Part shown: positions 54,092 through 64,000 of the stretch, in pieces
How the letters are laid out: each line of letters begins with the position of its first letter
Numbering within the stretch: position 1 is the first letter of the stretch
Assembly: GCF_003590095.1 (NCBI RefSeq)
Contig: NC_039490.1
Span: forward strand, 8,821,834 to 8,885,833
Direction of reading: 5' to 3'
From: Trichoplusia ni
Taxonomy: Eukaryota; Arthropoda; Insecta; Lepidoptera; Noctuidae
Length of the DNA: 64,000 nucleotides
The notes under the pieces: model-generated
Told to the model about the DNA's origin: nothing
The model's input: the letters and a program-made list of their open reading frames with translations, nothing else
Databases searched by the model: none
Made by a program: the position numbers and the translations under genes

Positions 54092-54177
54092 AGTCGCAGC
54101 CACCGGTGAGGTTCGAACCTCTGATACCTTGCACGACAGTCGACGTGTGGTACCATTGAGCCAACTCTTAGTGAGTC
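54092..54177 (-). repeat. tRNA-like sequence in the 5' region of the LINE
   Basis: The minus strand reads GAGTTGGCTCAATGGTACCA (good A box) and CAGAGGTTCGAACCTCACC (good B box in a T-arm palindrome), about 75 bases in all. I could not build a clean cloverleaf with a CCA-side acceptor stem, so it is more likely a tRNA-derived piece than a working tRNA. Confidence 0.6.
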
Positions 54178-54232
54178 GCTCTTTGCGAAATACTTGTCCA
54201 CCTGTGGCGTGAAGTTACTTTGCTATTTGAAT

Positions 54233-55258
54233 ATGTTACGCTCACCAACTAAAAGTCACTCTGAGTCAGATCTTGTTACTGTTACTGCACCGACGACTAG
54301 AGAGAATGTAACACAACGTAAGCGTAAACAACCTGAGTCTGAGATCACCGAGGCTATTAATAAGCTTTCTGCAGATATTAATCTAAAATTTGACCTACTG
54401 CGGAGCGACCTGGATGGGACTTTGAAGTTAATAACTGATAAAATAACTAATATTCAGTCGGACCTCGCTGCCGTTACTTTAGTCACATCTAATATAACAA
54501 CTGAACTCAACTCTCTTAAATCAGATTACTCAAGTCTTGGAAAAAAGGTATCTGATCTGAGCCAAAACCACATGGCGTTGACCCAAGAAGTGACGCAGCT
54601 AAAAACCTCCCTCCAACACGCTGTGGACGAGCAGGGGGATTTACGAACTAAAATTAATTCTCTTTTTACGCAAGGTATAAGCTCCGACCTAGTATGCAGT
54701 ACATTGTCAGCGATTGAAATGAAAATGGATACTTTGGAGCAGCAGGCCAGAAATTGCAATGTCGAACTATGTAATCTGCCTGATAAACGCAATGAAAACT
54801 TGATTACAATTATAGAAAATGTCTGTTTAAAAATAAATTTTCCACTACAGCAGAAGGATATTATCGCCATACACCGCGTACCTCATGCGCATAAGGACAA
54901 TAACAAGCCGAAAAATATAATTATCAAATTAAGCTCTCGCATACTCAGAGACAACTTGCTTAGTGCTTTTCGATTAGCAAAAGGTATTAACTCGGATCAG
55001 TTAGGACTATCTGGCAACTCGCATCGTATATATATGCACGAGCATTTGACGCTGAAAAAAAAACAATTATTTCGAGAGACCCGGGAAGCGGCCAGAAAAC
55101 ATGCATTTAAGTATGTGTGGGTCAAACATGGCACAATCCTTGTACGTGAAACGGATTCTACTGCGGCAATGGCGATACACTCATCAAGTGATATCAAGAA
55201 GATTAAGTCTGGCAATGGATCAACAAAATCGTATAATAGTGACAGTCAACAGTCTTAA
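54233..55258 (+). CDS. LINE ORF1 protein, coiled coil
   Basis: 341 residues from ATG 54233. The N-terminus is Ser/Thr-rich and has a KRKQPE basic patch. Roughly residues 45-180 show heptad-like spacing (ITEAINKLSADINLKFDLL, VTQLKTSLQHAVDEQGDL) ending in METLEQQ-like MDTLEQQARNCNVELCNLPD. A conserved C-terminal part follows (NIIIKLSSRILRDNLLSAF, LTLKKKQLFRETREAARKH). The layout is like the L1-type ORF1 trimers found in several insect LINE groups. No CCHC knuckle is visible, unlike jockey itself. Confidence 0.75.
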   Translation: MLRSPTKSHSESDLVTVTAPTTRENVTQRKRKQPESEITEAINKLSADINLKFDLLRSDLDGTLKLITDKITNIQSDLAAVTLVTSNITTELNSLKSDYSSLGKKVSDLSQNHMALTQEVTQLKTSLQHAVDEQGDLRTKINSLFTQGISSDLVCSTLSAIEMKMDTLEQQARNCNVELCNLPDKRNENLITIIENVCLKINFPLQQKDIIAIHRVPHAHKDNNKPKNIIIKLSSRILRDNLLSAFRLAKGINSDQLGLSGNSHRIYMHEHLTLKKKQLFRETREAARKHAFKYVWVKHGTILVRETDSTAAMAIHSSSDIKKIKSGNGSTKSYNSDSQQS

Positions 55259-55606
55259 AATTATGACTTATTGTTACGGTCATATTATTATGATTCTTAT
55301 AACTATTATAATACGTTCATTTTGCAATTATTTCTATTGTCTGGTTGAGTCTTCTCTTGGCAATTATGTAGCTTTGCTTATTAAAAATAAACATTTATAT
55401 TTCAGTATGCGGGACTTTGAGCGGTGTGTGGGGGCTAATGTATTTGTTATTACACAGCTTTTTACTTACATATTGCATAGCTTTTTGCATAATTTAAATC
55501 GGGGTTCGGCCGATATTGCTAATTGTAACCTGTTATGTAAGAATAATATTATATTGCATTCTTCAGATTATGTTAAATTATATTTCCTTATGTCGATATT
55601 TTTACA

Positions 55607-58480
55607 ATGTTAGATAATTTGATAGTATATTATCAGAATTGCAGGGGTATTCGCACGAAACTTAATATGTTGTACATGAATATTCTAAGCAACTCTTATG
55701 ATATTATTGTTCTGACTGAGACTTGGCTTACATCACATATATTTGATAGCGAATACATTGATGATCGTTATGTTGTGTTTAGATGTGACCGAGATCGCAT
55801 TGCGACAAACAAAAAAGAGGGTGGCGGAGTACTCGTTGCTGTCTTAAAAAAGCTCAATGCTGTATGCGTGCAACTCGATTTTTCTAGAAATCCTCATATA
55901 CAACACATACTTGTACAGCTTCCCGGAGACGGCCGCGAAAAGTATTACTTTGTTGCAACTTACATTCCACCTAAGTTATCAGACGAGAGTTATTGCACTT
56001 ACCTGGAGAACCTTTTTAGTACTTTGGAGGGGATGGTTTCCGGCAAGGTTTACTTGTTTGGCGATTATAATTTACCTGATATCACTTGGGTTCCATGTGA
56101 TAATAATGAAATTTCCGGGACTTTTTATAGTAATGGAACTTCGATAGCTAGTAGACATTTGGAAAATTTTATTTCCCTATTAAATGCTTCCCAGTTTAAC
56201 CACTTTCGCAATTGTAAGGGGCGTATTCTTGATTTAATAATTTCTAATGACCGCTGTTGTGTTCAAGTACCTTCATCTATTTTATTGCCCCAAGATAATT
56301 ATCATCCTCCTCTTTGTGCTACTATTCCCTACAAACCTATATTATTGCTGCCACGTGATAAAATAACAAGGTTTAACTTTCACAAAGCCGATTATGACTT
56401 GATTAATCAGGAACTGCGTGAAACCGATTGGTCTAATATATTTAGTGGAAAAAGCGCCAAGGAGTCTGTTCACACTTTCTATGAAATTATTTTACGCACA
56501 ATAAATAACCATACCCCTAAAGTTTCATCGCGTTCCTCTAAATTTCCGATATGGTTCCCTAAGTCTCTTATACGTACTTTTAGAAATAAAAATAGAGCCT
56601 GGATAAAATGGAAAGTGTACGGCAATATTTCAGACTATGAACAATTTTCCTTTTTAAGACATCGATTTGATAGGGAGTGTAGAGATAGTTTCGGTAAATA
56701 CATACAATCTGTCGAAGAAAATATTAATAAAAATGTTAAATTTTTATGGAGTTATATTTCGAATCGTAGAAATACAGCCGGCATACCTTCCACAATGTCT
56801 TACAATGGACATAGCTCAAACGATCCCACTGAGATTTGCAATTTATTCTCTAAATTCTTTCATTCAGTTTACGAACATTCCACATTTGATCAAAATACCT
56901 GGTTACCGCCACAATCATATGTTGAAAATTCCATTCTTATTAATAGTTTACATTTTACTTTTGATAAAATCTTAAAAAGTCTAAAATCACTAGATACCAC
57001 TAAAGGTCCTGGGCCAGATGGAATACCAGCGTATTATTTAAAAAAAACCGCTGACGCTATATGTCTACCTCTACAAATAATTTTCAACAAATGTATTACA
57101 GAAGGTACATTCCCAGATATTTGGAAATGTGCCAACATAACGCCAGTACATAAGTCTGGGTCTAAGCATGTTATAGAAAACTATCGGCCTATCTCTATTT
57201 TGTCTACCTTGCCTAAGCTTTTCGAGAGACTTGTACATGACGAGATCTATCCTATACTACATAATATTATATTAAAACAACAACACGGTTTTGTCAAAAA
57301 AAGGTCTACTGCCACAAATTTAATGGTTTTCACTGACTTCTTATTTAATAGTATGGATAATCAACTACAAGTAGATGCTGTATATACAGACTTCCGGAAG
57401 GCTTTTGACAAGGTGGACCATGAGTTGCTGCTATCAAAACTTGCTTTTAACGGCATACGTGGGGACTTACTTCGCTGGTTCTCTTCATATGTAACGAATA
57501 GGACGCAAAGGGTTGTCATAAAAGGCTTTGAATCTGATAATATTCATGTTACTTCCGGTGTGCCCCAAGGCTCCATATTAGGTCCTCTTTTATTCATTTT
57601 ATTCATAAATGACGTTGACAGGTGTTTTAAACACTCACATTTTTTACTTTATGCCGATGATCTAAAAATTTATAGAAAAATTGAAAATATTAATGACTGC
57701 TACTTACTACAGGAAGATTTAAACAGATTTACAGCTTACTGCGTTAATAATAAGATTCAATTGAGTACTGAAAAATGTTCTTTTATAACATTTACTAAAA
57801 AGAAAAATACTATTTCCTACAAATTTAATTTAAATAACAGCGATTTGCATAAAGTTAATTCAGTAAAGGACCTTGGAGTACTACTGGATAGTTCGCTGCA
57901 TCTTGACACTCATATTGATAAAATTATAAATAATGCTTTCCGTATGTACGGGTTTGTGATGCGATCTACGACCGAATTTAAAAGCACGCGAACATACATT
58001 TATCTTTATAAGTCTTTAGTTAGATCTCAGTTAGAGTATTGTGCAATGATATGGAACCCCTATTATAAAAAATATGTAGATAATCTGGAAAATGTACAAA
58101 GAAAATTTCTTAGAACCACACATTACCGTTGTCATCGTAAAACTGACTCTTACGATCATTTATTAAAATATTATAAACTTGTTACCCTAAAAGCTAGGCG
58201 CACATTTTTGGAAACTATGTTTCTTTATGACTTGTGTAATAACAAATACGATTGCCCTGACTTAACTAACAAGATATGTTATATAGTACCCAGGACTGTT
58301 ATAAGACGTGAGGTGCGCACCCGCCCACTGTTTGCTCTAACTTCATGCCGCACAAATGCAGGGGTCCGTGCACCCTTGTACCGCCTGGCGCATAATTATA
58401 ATGTCTACTCCTCAGATTTGGATATATTTTCCCGGCCAGCCAATAAGTTTCGTCATTCTCTTTTAGATATTATAATTTGA
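55607..58480 (+). CDS. LINE ORF2: AP endonuclease and reverse transcriptase
   Basis: 957 residues. The endonuclease domain is residues 1-240: YYQNCRGIRTK, ILTETWL-like IIVLTETWL, GGGVLVAV, LFGDYNLPDITW, LDLIIS and a closing QDNYHPPL instead of the more usual SDH-P. The reverse transcriptase is about residues 450-720: TTKGPGPDGIPAYYLKK, ENYRPISILSTLPKLFERL, HGFVKKRSTATNLM, DFRKAFDKVDHELLLSKL, GVPQGSILGPLLFILFIND and the catalytic YADDLKIY. A C-terminal region follows with SQLEYCAMIWNPYYKKYV. All catalytic motifs are present and the frame is open, so the copy could still be active. Assignment to Jockey, CR1 or a neighbour clade needs a tree. Confidence 0.9.
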   Translation: MLDNLIVYYQNCRGIRTKLNMLYMNILSNSYDIIVLTETWLTSHIFDSEYIDDRYVVFRCDRDRIATNKKEGGGVLVAVLKKLNAVCVQLDFSRNPHIQHILVQLPGDGREKYYFVATYIPPKLSDESYCTYLENLFSTLEGMVSGKVYLFGDYNLPDITWVPCDNNEISGTFYSNGTSIASRHLENFISLLNASQFNHFRNCKGRILDLIISNDRCCVQVPSSILLPQDNYHPPLCATIPYKPILLLPRDKITRFNFHKADYDLINQELRETDWSNIFSGKSAKESVHTFYEIILRTINNHTPKVSSRSSKFPIWFPKSLIRTFRNKNRAWIKWKVYGNISDYEQFSFLRHRFDRECRDSFGKYIQSVEENINKNVKFLWSYISNRRNTAGIPSTMSYNGHSSNDPTEICNLFSKFFHSVYEHSTFDQNTWLPPQSYVENSILINSLHFTFDKILKSLKSLDTTKGPGPDGIPAYYLKKTADAICLPLQIIFNKCITEGTFPDIWKCANITPVHKSGSKHVIENYRPISILSTLPKLFERLVHDEIYPILHNIILKQQHGFVKKRSTATNLMVFTDFLFNSMDNQLQVDAVYTDFRKAFDKVDHELLLSKLAFNGIRGDLLRWFSSYVTNRTQRVVIKGFESDNIHVTSGVPQGSILGPLLFILFINDVDRCFKHSHFLLYADDLKIYRKIENINDCYLLQEDLNRFTAYCVNNKIQLSTEKCSFITFTKKKNTISYKFNLNNSDLHKVNSVKDLGVLLDSSLHLDTHIDKIINNAFRMYGFVMRSTTEFKSTRTYIYLYKSLVRSQLEYCAMIWNPYYKKYVDNLENVQRKFLRTTHYRCHRKTDSYDHLLKYYKLVTLKARRTFLETMFLYDLCNNKYDCPDLTNKICYIVPRTVIRREVRTRPLFALTSCRTNAGVRAPLYRLAHNYNVYSSDLDIFSRPANKFRHSLLDIII

Positions 58481-58697
58481 TTTCAGCTGTTTTAAAGTTA
58501 AATTAATTTGTTTAAAAAAAAAAAATTAATTTTAAGCTTAGTTATTTTTAACCATACGTGTTTTTTTATATATAAACTGTGGATAACGTTGTGAGTTACG
58601 CACTGATTCTATTACTTATGAAATTTATATTTAGATAACTATGTTAAGTGTGTAATTGTTTGTTTTCCCTAATAAATAAATAAATAAATAAATAAAC

Positions 58698-60540
58698 TTT
58701 GATCCTGTATATGAGTCATAGTGATAAGAACTGTACTTTGGAACGGCGAACTTTATTGTCTTAGATAATAATGTTATTATTAAAGAAACTAAATTAGATT
58801 GGACAGGTCGTTATGATAAACTTAGCGGTGAAGTTCATTATACTAATGACCTTGTTCTTATACAACACGAAATCATACGGCGTGGATAGCCGAGAAGGTC
58901 GAAACGACAAATCTTAGTGAACGCGACGTGTGACGGCGTTGATGTCAGTGGAGGACAAGCATTTGCGTGTGCTGAGTCTGGGTGACTTTGTGCATGTGAC
59001 TGGGATTTATATGAAACTCTTATATTAAGTATTATTGCAGTGGTTTAAGTACCCGTTTCTTTAAGCATGCACCCATAACTGCAACTGTCTTACTAGAAGT
59101 GGCGGTGCAGGCATACTTCGTTAAGGGCTGGTGGAGAATCTTAATGGACAGCATGCCATTGATAAAAGGTGATGGTGGGTAGTGGTAGACTTCTAGGAGA
59201 CTTATCTCAAAAAAAATACATACGTTAAACAAATAAATGATTTATACTGCAAATAGGATACAGGCTATGAGTTTTAAATGCATTTATAAGCCCTTTTAGA
59301 CATTTCCCTACTACTCATATTGGCTATACCATTTCAGCCAACATTCCTATTTAATCAATTACTGTAATTGTTGAGTCACGCCAGATTGTCGTACGTTTGA
59401 TCTCGTAAACTAGCCATGAATACATTAGTGTCACCTGTCGACACTCTAAGAAATTATTATTAAAGTCAAAGTTGCCCCCAAGTTCTCTGAGAATATACTA
59501 AAGGTTTGGATAGGTGTTATACTAAAGTTGTGACAAACTTAAGATAGTGCCGTGCCTTTTAACCAAAAAAAAGTTATAATACACGGGTAGGAATATGGCG
59601 GTTTCGAATTGACTAAAAAACAACCTTGGAACATGTAGCGGGATCACCTAATACTTGGTCTCCGTGAAAACCAGGAGTTCCCAACCGGTGGTCCGAGTTA
59701 GCCAAAGACTAAAATACGTTCAAGTTGGTGGGAGTTTACGCAGTGCTGTGTAACGCATTTAACTACCGGACACAGATAGACTGCTAATAGACTTCGCATA
59801 GAATAAAATTGAAGTATCAAACATGAGATGTGTAGGTATTTGCACTGATCAACACCAAAATTAAGCACTTTAGTATCGCCCAGACACGAGAGCCATGGTA
59901 TTTTTAGTCTATTAGCTCGGAACCCATAGTGTCGCCAATTTATATAATCTATGCCTACATTGCTATCCTTCCTAACAAGCATTATATAAATGTTGTCCCT
60001 AACCGAGAAAAGGTTGGGCACCCCTGGCTTGGACAATTAGTCTCACCTACGAAGATTGTGTTCATAAGGTGTGTCAAAGGTCAGCGAGCATTATAGAATA
60101 CTTCTTATTCACGATGTCCATTACTGGAACATACGTCTTGACCGCGAGTGCTCTTGTTTACAAGAGGTATTCCTAGATGTGATCAAGACTTACTAGAACA
60201 GAACAGAACGAATACTGAACGACTGCGATCAAACCACCTCCCACATCACTGAGGACCGGCCGTCTGTCAGTCATCCCATACTTAAAGATGAAATTTCTCA
60301 AATGTTTTTTTTTTCATCTGAATTAAGAGTTTCCATTTTGAATGTCAGTCACTTGATTTGAGTTACTACTTGTTATTAATGGAATCAAAACTTTTTTTCT
60401 GGCAAGCCTGAAGCAGAAGGACAGACAAGGATGGGTATTAAAGTAAAAATGCTTTGGACAGGATAAATCAAATAAGTACGGAAAAGCCGCAAACTGTTAA
60501 CGAAAATAATAATTAAATATTGTAGAGAAAAAGCACAGTT
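58698..60540. other. Intergenic sequence between the LINE and P450 copy 2
   Basis: No gene seen. It contains the hAT-like element listed separately and a weak family A SINE trace at about 58900-58990 ('gacaagcatttgcgtgtgct'). Confidence 0.5.
59672..60026. mobile_element. hAT-like non-autonomous element
   Basis: The left end CAGGAGTTCCCAACC is matched in reverse by the right end GGTTGGGCACCCCTG. Such CAGGGGT...CCAAC ends are typical of hAT MITEs. The 355 bases between hold no transposase. The 8-base flanks (gtgaaaac, gcttggac) are not convincing as a target duplication, so it is old or the border is slightly off. Confidence 0.65.
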
Positions 60541-60544
60541 CTTA

Positions 60545-60715
60545 AGCGTCCCGCACTAAACAAGTAAATAATTGTGTCGCGGGGGGTTTCACAAACATTC
60601 ATGTCACATGCACAAAGACACCCAGACTCAGGACAAGCATTCGTAAATCACAAAAATGCTTGTCCTACGCAGGGATCAACCGGAACGCAGTCGGCCATCC
60701 GTGCTCTCAAAAATA
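60545..60715 (-). repeat. tRNA-derived SINE (family A)
   Basis: It runs 'gtgtcgcggggggtttcaca', 'cacatgcacaaagacaccca', 'gacaagcattcgtaaatcac', 'cttgtcctacgcagggatca', 'gtcggccatccgtgct'. The B box has a one-base loss (ATCAACC). Confidence 0.7.
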
Positions 60716-61011
60716 CTTTACCTGACAACATATATGATTGGCATATATGACACTTACCAATGATTTAACAAGAAAATATGTTATCTATGCACCATAAAAC
60801 AGCTGGCTTGTGTAAGTCAGGTGTAATTCACTTATAAGTACATCAGTCTATAGTAATGTAGTTAACTAATTACTATAAGAGTAATCAAACAGTTAACGAG
60901 ATGACTAATATTTACAAACACCACAAAAAATCATGAGATGGCAAATTAATTGGACTTTGCCCGCCTTATTTACCTACTGTCGCATTTACCTACTATCTGG
61001 GAGCTTATTCT

Positions 61012-61176
61012 TATCTGGCAACATTATCTTGTTTTGCCCAAAACAGGATTATATATAGTGTGTTGATGAAACGATTGTTTGTAGACCCGGCGTGAGCGCC
61101 AGTGTGGTGACTGATACCGAAGTGAGACCACGCGAGTTAGTGATACGATTATTACAATTTTCGATTTATTTTGGCG
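61012..61176 (+). promoter_or_regulatory. Probable promoter and leader exon of P450 copy 2
   Basis: TATATATAG at 61050-61058, then a GC-richer stretch and a strong donor GGCG|GTAAGT at 61177. The acceptor ttttccag at 63575 would join it to the coding exon, leaving 29 leader bases before ATG 63605. A single leader intron is common in moth CYP6 genes. Sequence just upstream of the TATA box is shared with 45311-45330. Confidence 0.6.
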
Positions 61177-63575
61177 GTAAGTTTTTACGCCTTAATAACC
61201 TGATACCCAAACACAATTTGAGTTTGCGATGCAAATAAACATTAACCATTTATACACTTTCGTACTTTAAAGCTGTGTTTTAGTTGTTTAAGAGCGTCTC
61301 AAAGTTAAGTTGCGTTTTGGGTTCGGATGTTTTTTTGTATCTGTTTTCGTACTTTGTTTTTGTTGTACTTTATTATTGTTTATGGTTTGTCGGTTTTATA
61401 TTACACGATTTGTTTATGATTGTTATTATTTAATGAGTGGCTTAACTATTTTGGGATTATACGCAAAAACTTAATTGGACTTATTTGCATATCTGTCATT
61501 AGATCCTCTACTCACCTACTTAGGTTGTATTCAGTTTATTTTATTTACGTTTCATTGATTTGTCTTACATACCTATAGATCAAATAATTAATTAACTTGT
61601 AGTTTCAAAATCCTCATAAACAAAGATGTTTACTAATAAATTAACTGTATCGTATAAAAATATTATATTTTAACTTTTAATAAGTACTTTATCTATCAGC
61701 ATTTTTTAGGTTGTCGTATTTTCAAAGACAAAATTCATGTAGGTTTTGGTTAGGTTAGGTTCGTTATAAAATATATTTTTATTTGCTTTATACAATAAAG
61801 GACATTCTCTGTCATCCCACATGGGTAGTCGTAAGACAAGCAATTTTTGCAATGATAGTAATTATAATAGAATAGATTGTAATAGAATCATAATTATTTA
61901 TGCATATTTTTTTTTTTGTTGAAAAACCTACCTTAATCATGATTCCGGATAGAAATAAACCGTTCATGTTTTTGTGAGTTAATAAACCTGGCAAAACAAT
62001 TGCTAAAACTTCTAGCAATCTTTTTAAAAGATTATGGACTTTTAAGTAATGTCAAATTAGATACACGAATTATTAAATTAGATTGACGTTCAGTGATGAC
62101 TGCCATAACCATTATTTTTGATTAACCTTGACAGTGTCATCAAAATGTCATAATTCGCGCCGAAATGAACGCACCACTGTTTTCATTTGATAGTTTCCGT
62201 TTTGCAAGCGGATGAAGATAAAAGTTCATAATGGATAATAAATATGTAAATTACGTAGGTATTAAAAATTATTTTCGTAAAAATTACTGAAAATAAGGAT
62301 GCGGTCATGACCTGTTACGCGGAACAGTTACTTTAACCTAGTATTTTACATGGTATTAGGTACAATATTAGAATATCTGCATGTTACATATATTTGAATT
62401 ACAATAGTATTTTTGAATTCTATTACATTCTATATTTATATTTCGTCGACTGAAAATATGACTAGCCAAAACAATATTTTCATATCTTCATCATTCATTA
62501 GCTGAATATAAGTGATAAAATATGTAGTTTGTTTTTATCACTCAATATAGTATTAAACATGATATGGCATGACAGTACTCCATTAATTCGAAAATACAAT
62601 CACGTCTCAACCACCTTATACTTTGTAAACAATCACTACTAGATAAACTACTACTTATAGATAAAGAGGCCTTCAATTGATTAAATTTATTTTTAGTTCT
62701 TTCGATATTACTCAACACTTATTATTGCGGATATGGAGATAATTGATGTCGTAAATAGATTAGGTTACAAAGTAATGTTATGTAGATATGTCTGTCTGGC
62801 GGTAATCTGAGTTTTCCGCTTAAATTGTACATGAAGTTCAATCCTTACCTCGAAGAATGTCTGTGACTAAAAATACTTGTAACAACTAGATCGATGGCAC
62901 TTGCAGTGATTGATACACAATGTAAATTGTGAACAATACATCTTGGGGTATCATGTTAACAATTGTTAACGCGTAAATTCAAAGTGCAGAGTCACCGCGT
63001 TTATAGTGATTTGCGCAATTAATTCGTTAAATAATTAGTAGTTACCTTACATCTGTGAAAACAATGTGCTCGTTGCATTCGCGGTTTGCAGTCTCTAACA
63101 TTAGTTTTAGTATTATCGTTTTATTGTTTCTTCTTTATAAATTGGAGAGTTTTATTTGAATAGGGTTTTTTGAAAGTTTTTTGGCACAAGTGATATATTT
63201 AGTATCGTTCAGGCAGATCGCATAAAAATAGAAGCTTTTTTAGCAAATTACTTTGCTTACTTGACTTAATGTTGCACGTGGTGTCGGTAAATAATAATTG
63301 TGATAAGTTTATTGATTGTAATGAGTGTAGTTCTCTAGTGAAACATACTTGCAGAGTTGTTGTCACATTACAATCTCTGGTTTGCAAATCAAATGTTATT
63401 TAATTAAGAAGTGCCATGGGTCACAGGTCCATAGGTGTTATTATTATATAATCGTACTTATATCACCGCGCCGTGATTACAAGGTGTACTCTGAACCCCG
63501 AATTCAGTTCACTATAGATAAGCTTTTAACTTTGGAGCGGCGAAAATGTCATTTTTATTTCTATTAATTTTCCAG
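61177..63575 (+). other. Probable leader intron of P450 copy 2
   Basis: AT-rich, with no gene seen. Three tandem TTAGG units at about 61744-61760 are too few to mean anything. Confidence 0.5.
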
Positions 63576-63604
63576 ATAGCATATAAAGGAAAAATACATC
63601 AAAC

Positions 63605-64000
63605 ATGATAACCTTGGCAGTAGCGGTGATCCTCCTGGTGTCCCTGTACTTGTATGGCACAAGGACCTTCAAATATTGGGAGCAAAGAGGAGTCAAACAT
63701 GACAAACCGAAGCCTTTTGTGGGAAACAACTTTTACGGGCTCTTGTTCAAGAAAAGTATGACACAAGTTGCCAACGAGCTTTACTGGAAGTACCCTAATG
63801 AGCCTGTAGTAGGATTCTTCCGCTCCAGTCGACCCGAACTGGTCATAAGAGACCCAGACATTGTGAAGCGCATACTGATCACAGACTTCGACCATTTCTA
63901 TAAACGTGGTTTCACGCATGAAAACACAGTGTTTGAACCTCTCATGCAGAACTTGTTCTTTGCTGAAGGAGACGTTTGGAAGCTGTTGAGGCAAAGAATA
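63605..64000 (+). CDS. Cytochrome P450, CYP6 type, copy 2 (cut by the window end)
   Basis: Starts ATG-ATA-ACC in a clear context (caaac before ATG), with the anchor ITLAVAVILLVSLYLYG, then KPKPFVGNNFYGLLFKK. The window ends at helix C (WKLLRQRI), so 132 residues are seen. It is a tandem duplicate of the copy at 50217, same strand, about 13.4 kb away. Most of the seen part is nearly identical to copy 1, but the part encoding FFRSSRPELVIRD is much more diverged at DNA level. Residues differing from copy 1 include SSR for ATE and FT for LV. Confidence 0.93.
   Translation, partial: MITLAVAVILLVSLYLYGTRTFKYWEQRGVKHDKPKPFVGNNFYGLLFKKSMTQVANELYWKYPNEPVVGFFRSSRPELVIRDPDIVKRILITDFDHFYKRGFTHENTVFEPLMQNLFFAEGDVWKLLRQRI

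Larger units (their letters stand above)
53880..58697 (+). mobile_element. Near full-length two-ORF LINE (Jockey/CR1 group)
   Basis: A 5' region of about 350 bases, ORF1 (54233-55258), a 348-base gap, ORF2 (55607-58480) and a 3' UTR ending in a (AAATA/AAAT) run at 58672-58697. Both frames are open. The left border is a guess from the composition change; I did not find a target duplication. It lies between the two P450 copies, same strand. Confidence 0.8.

Noticed and set aside
54092..54177. Functional tRNA on the minus strand
   Set aside because: Good boxes, but no clean seven-pair acceptor stem found by eye; kept as tRNA-like only.
61744..61760. Telomere-like TTAGG repeats
   Set aside because: Only about three units; no evidence of a telomere or an inserted array.

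Overview
The window looks like insect nuclear DNA, almost certainly from a moth (Lepidoptera). Exons are short and GC-rich, with GT/AG borders, in AT-rich introns. There are many tRNA-derived SINEs and LINE fragments, a LINE of the R4/Dong type, and a tandem CYP6-type P450 pair with the usual phase-1 intron at the haem Cys-Ile. Everything was read by eye; homology calls rest on recognised motifs and all exon borders are predicted.

Region 1 (3.9-30.3 kb, + strand) is a polypeptide N-acetylgalactosaminyltransferase gene (GT27, lectin-tailed) whose anchor and stem exons lie outside the window. Constant exons encode the GT-A core and the ricin-like lectin domain, with a stop at 22848. Between the second and third constant exons lie five alternative versions of one exon (6.9, 8.5, 9.9, 11.5 and 14.6 kb). 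Each carries its own copy of the catalytic metal-binding DxH segment. They share entry phase (2), and four clearly share exit phase (0), so a readable product contains exactly one. At the end of the lectin domain the terminal Ser codon and stop overlap a donor (A|GTTAGT). Splicing there joins in frame to ten more exons (23.7-30.3 kb), giving a tail of about 594 residues that is basic, low-complexity and rich in N-glycosylation sequons. Introns hold minisatellites, two of which multiply the 5' splice site of the exon they start in.

Region 2 (35.1-39.2 kb, - strand) is a complete eight-exon gene for a 346-residue protein that I do not recognise.

Region 3 (45.3-64 kb) is a CYP6-type P450 tandem pair. 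Copy 1 (50.2-51.9 kb) keeps a TATA-like leader and an intact body but has no ATG at the expected site. Copy 2 starts at 63605 and runs off the window. A 5'-truncated R4/Dong LINE (46.9-49.6 kb) sits in the leader intron of copy 1. A LINE with both ORFs open (about 53.9-58.7 kb) sits between the copies.

The rest is non-coding sequence with SINEs, LINE tails, MITEs and a hAT-like element. The strongest candidate for something undescribed is the five-way switch of the catalytic segment of the GalNAc-transferase together with its stop-or-extend splice switch.
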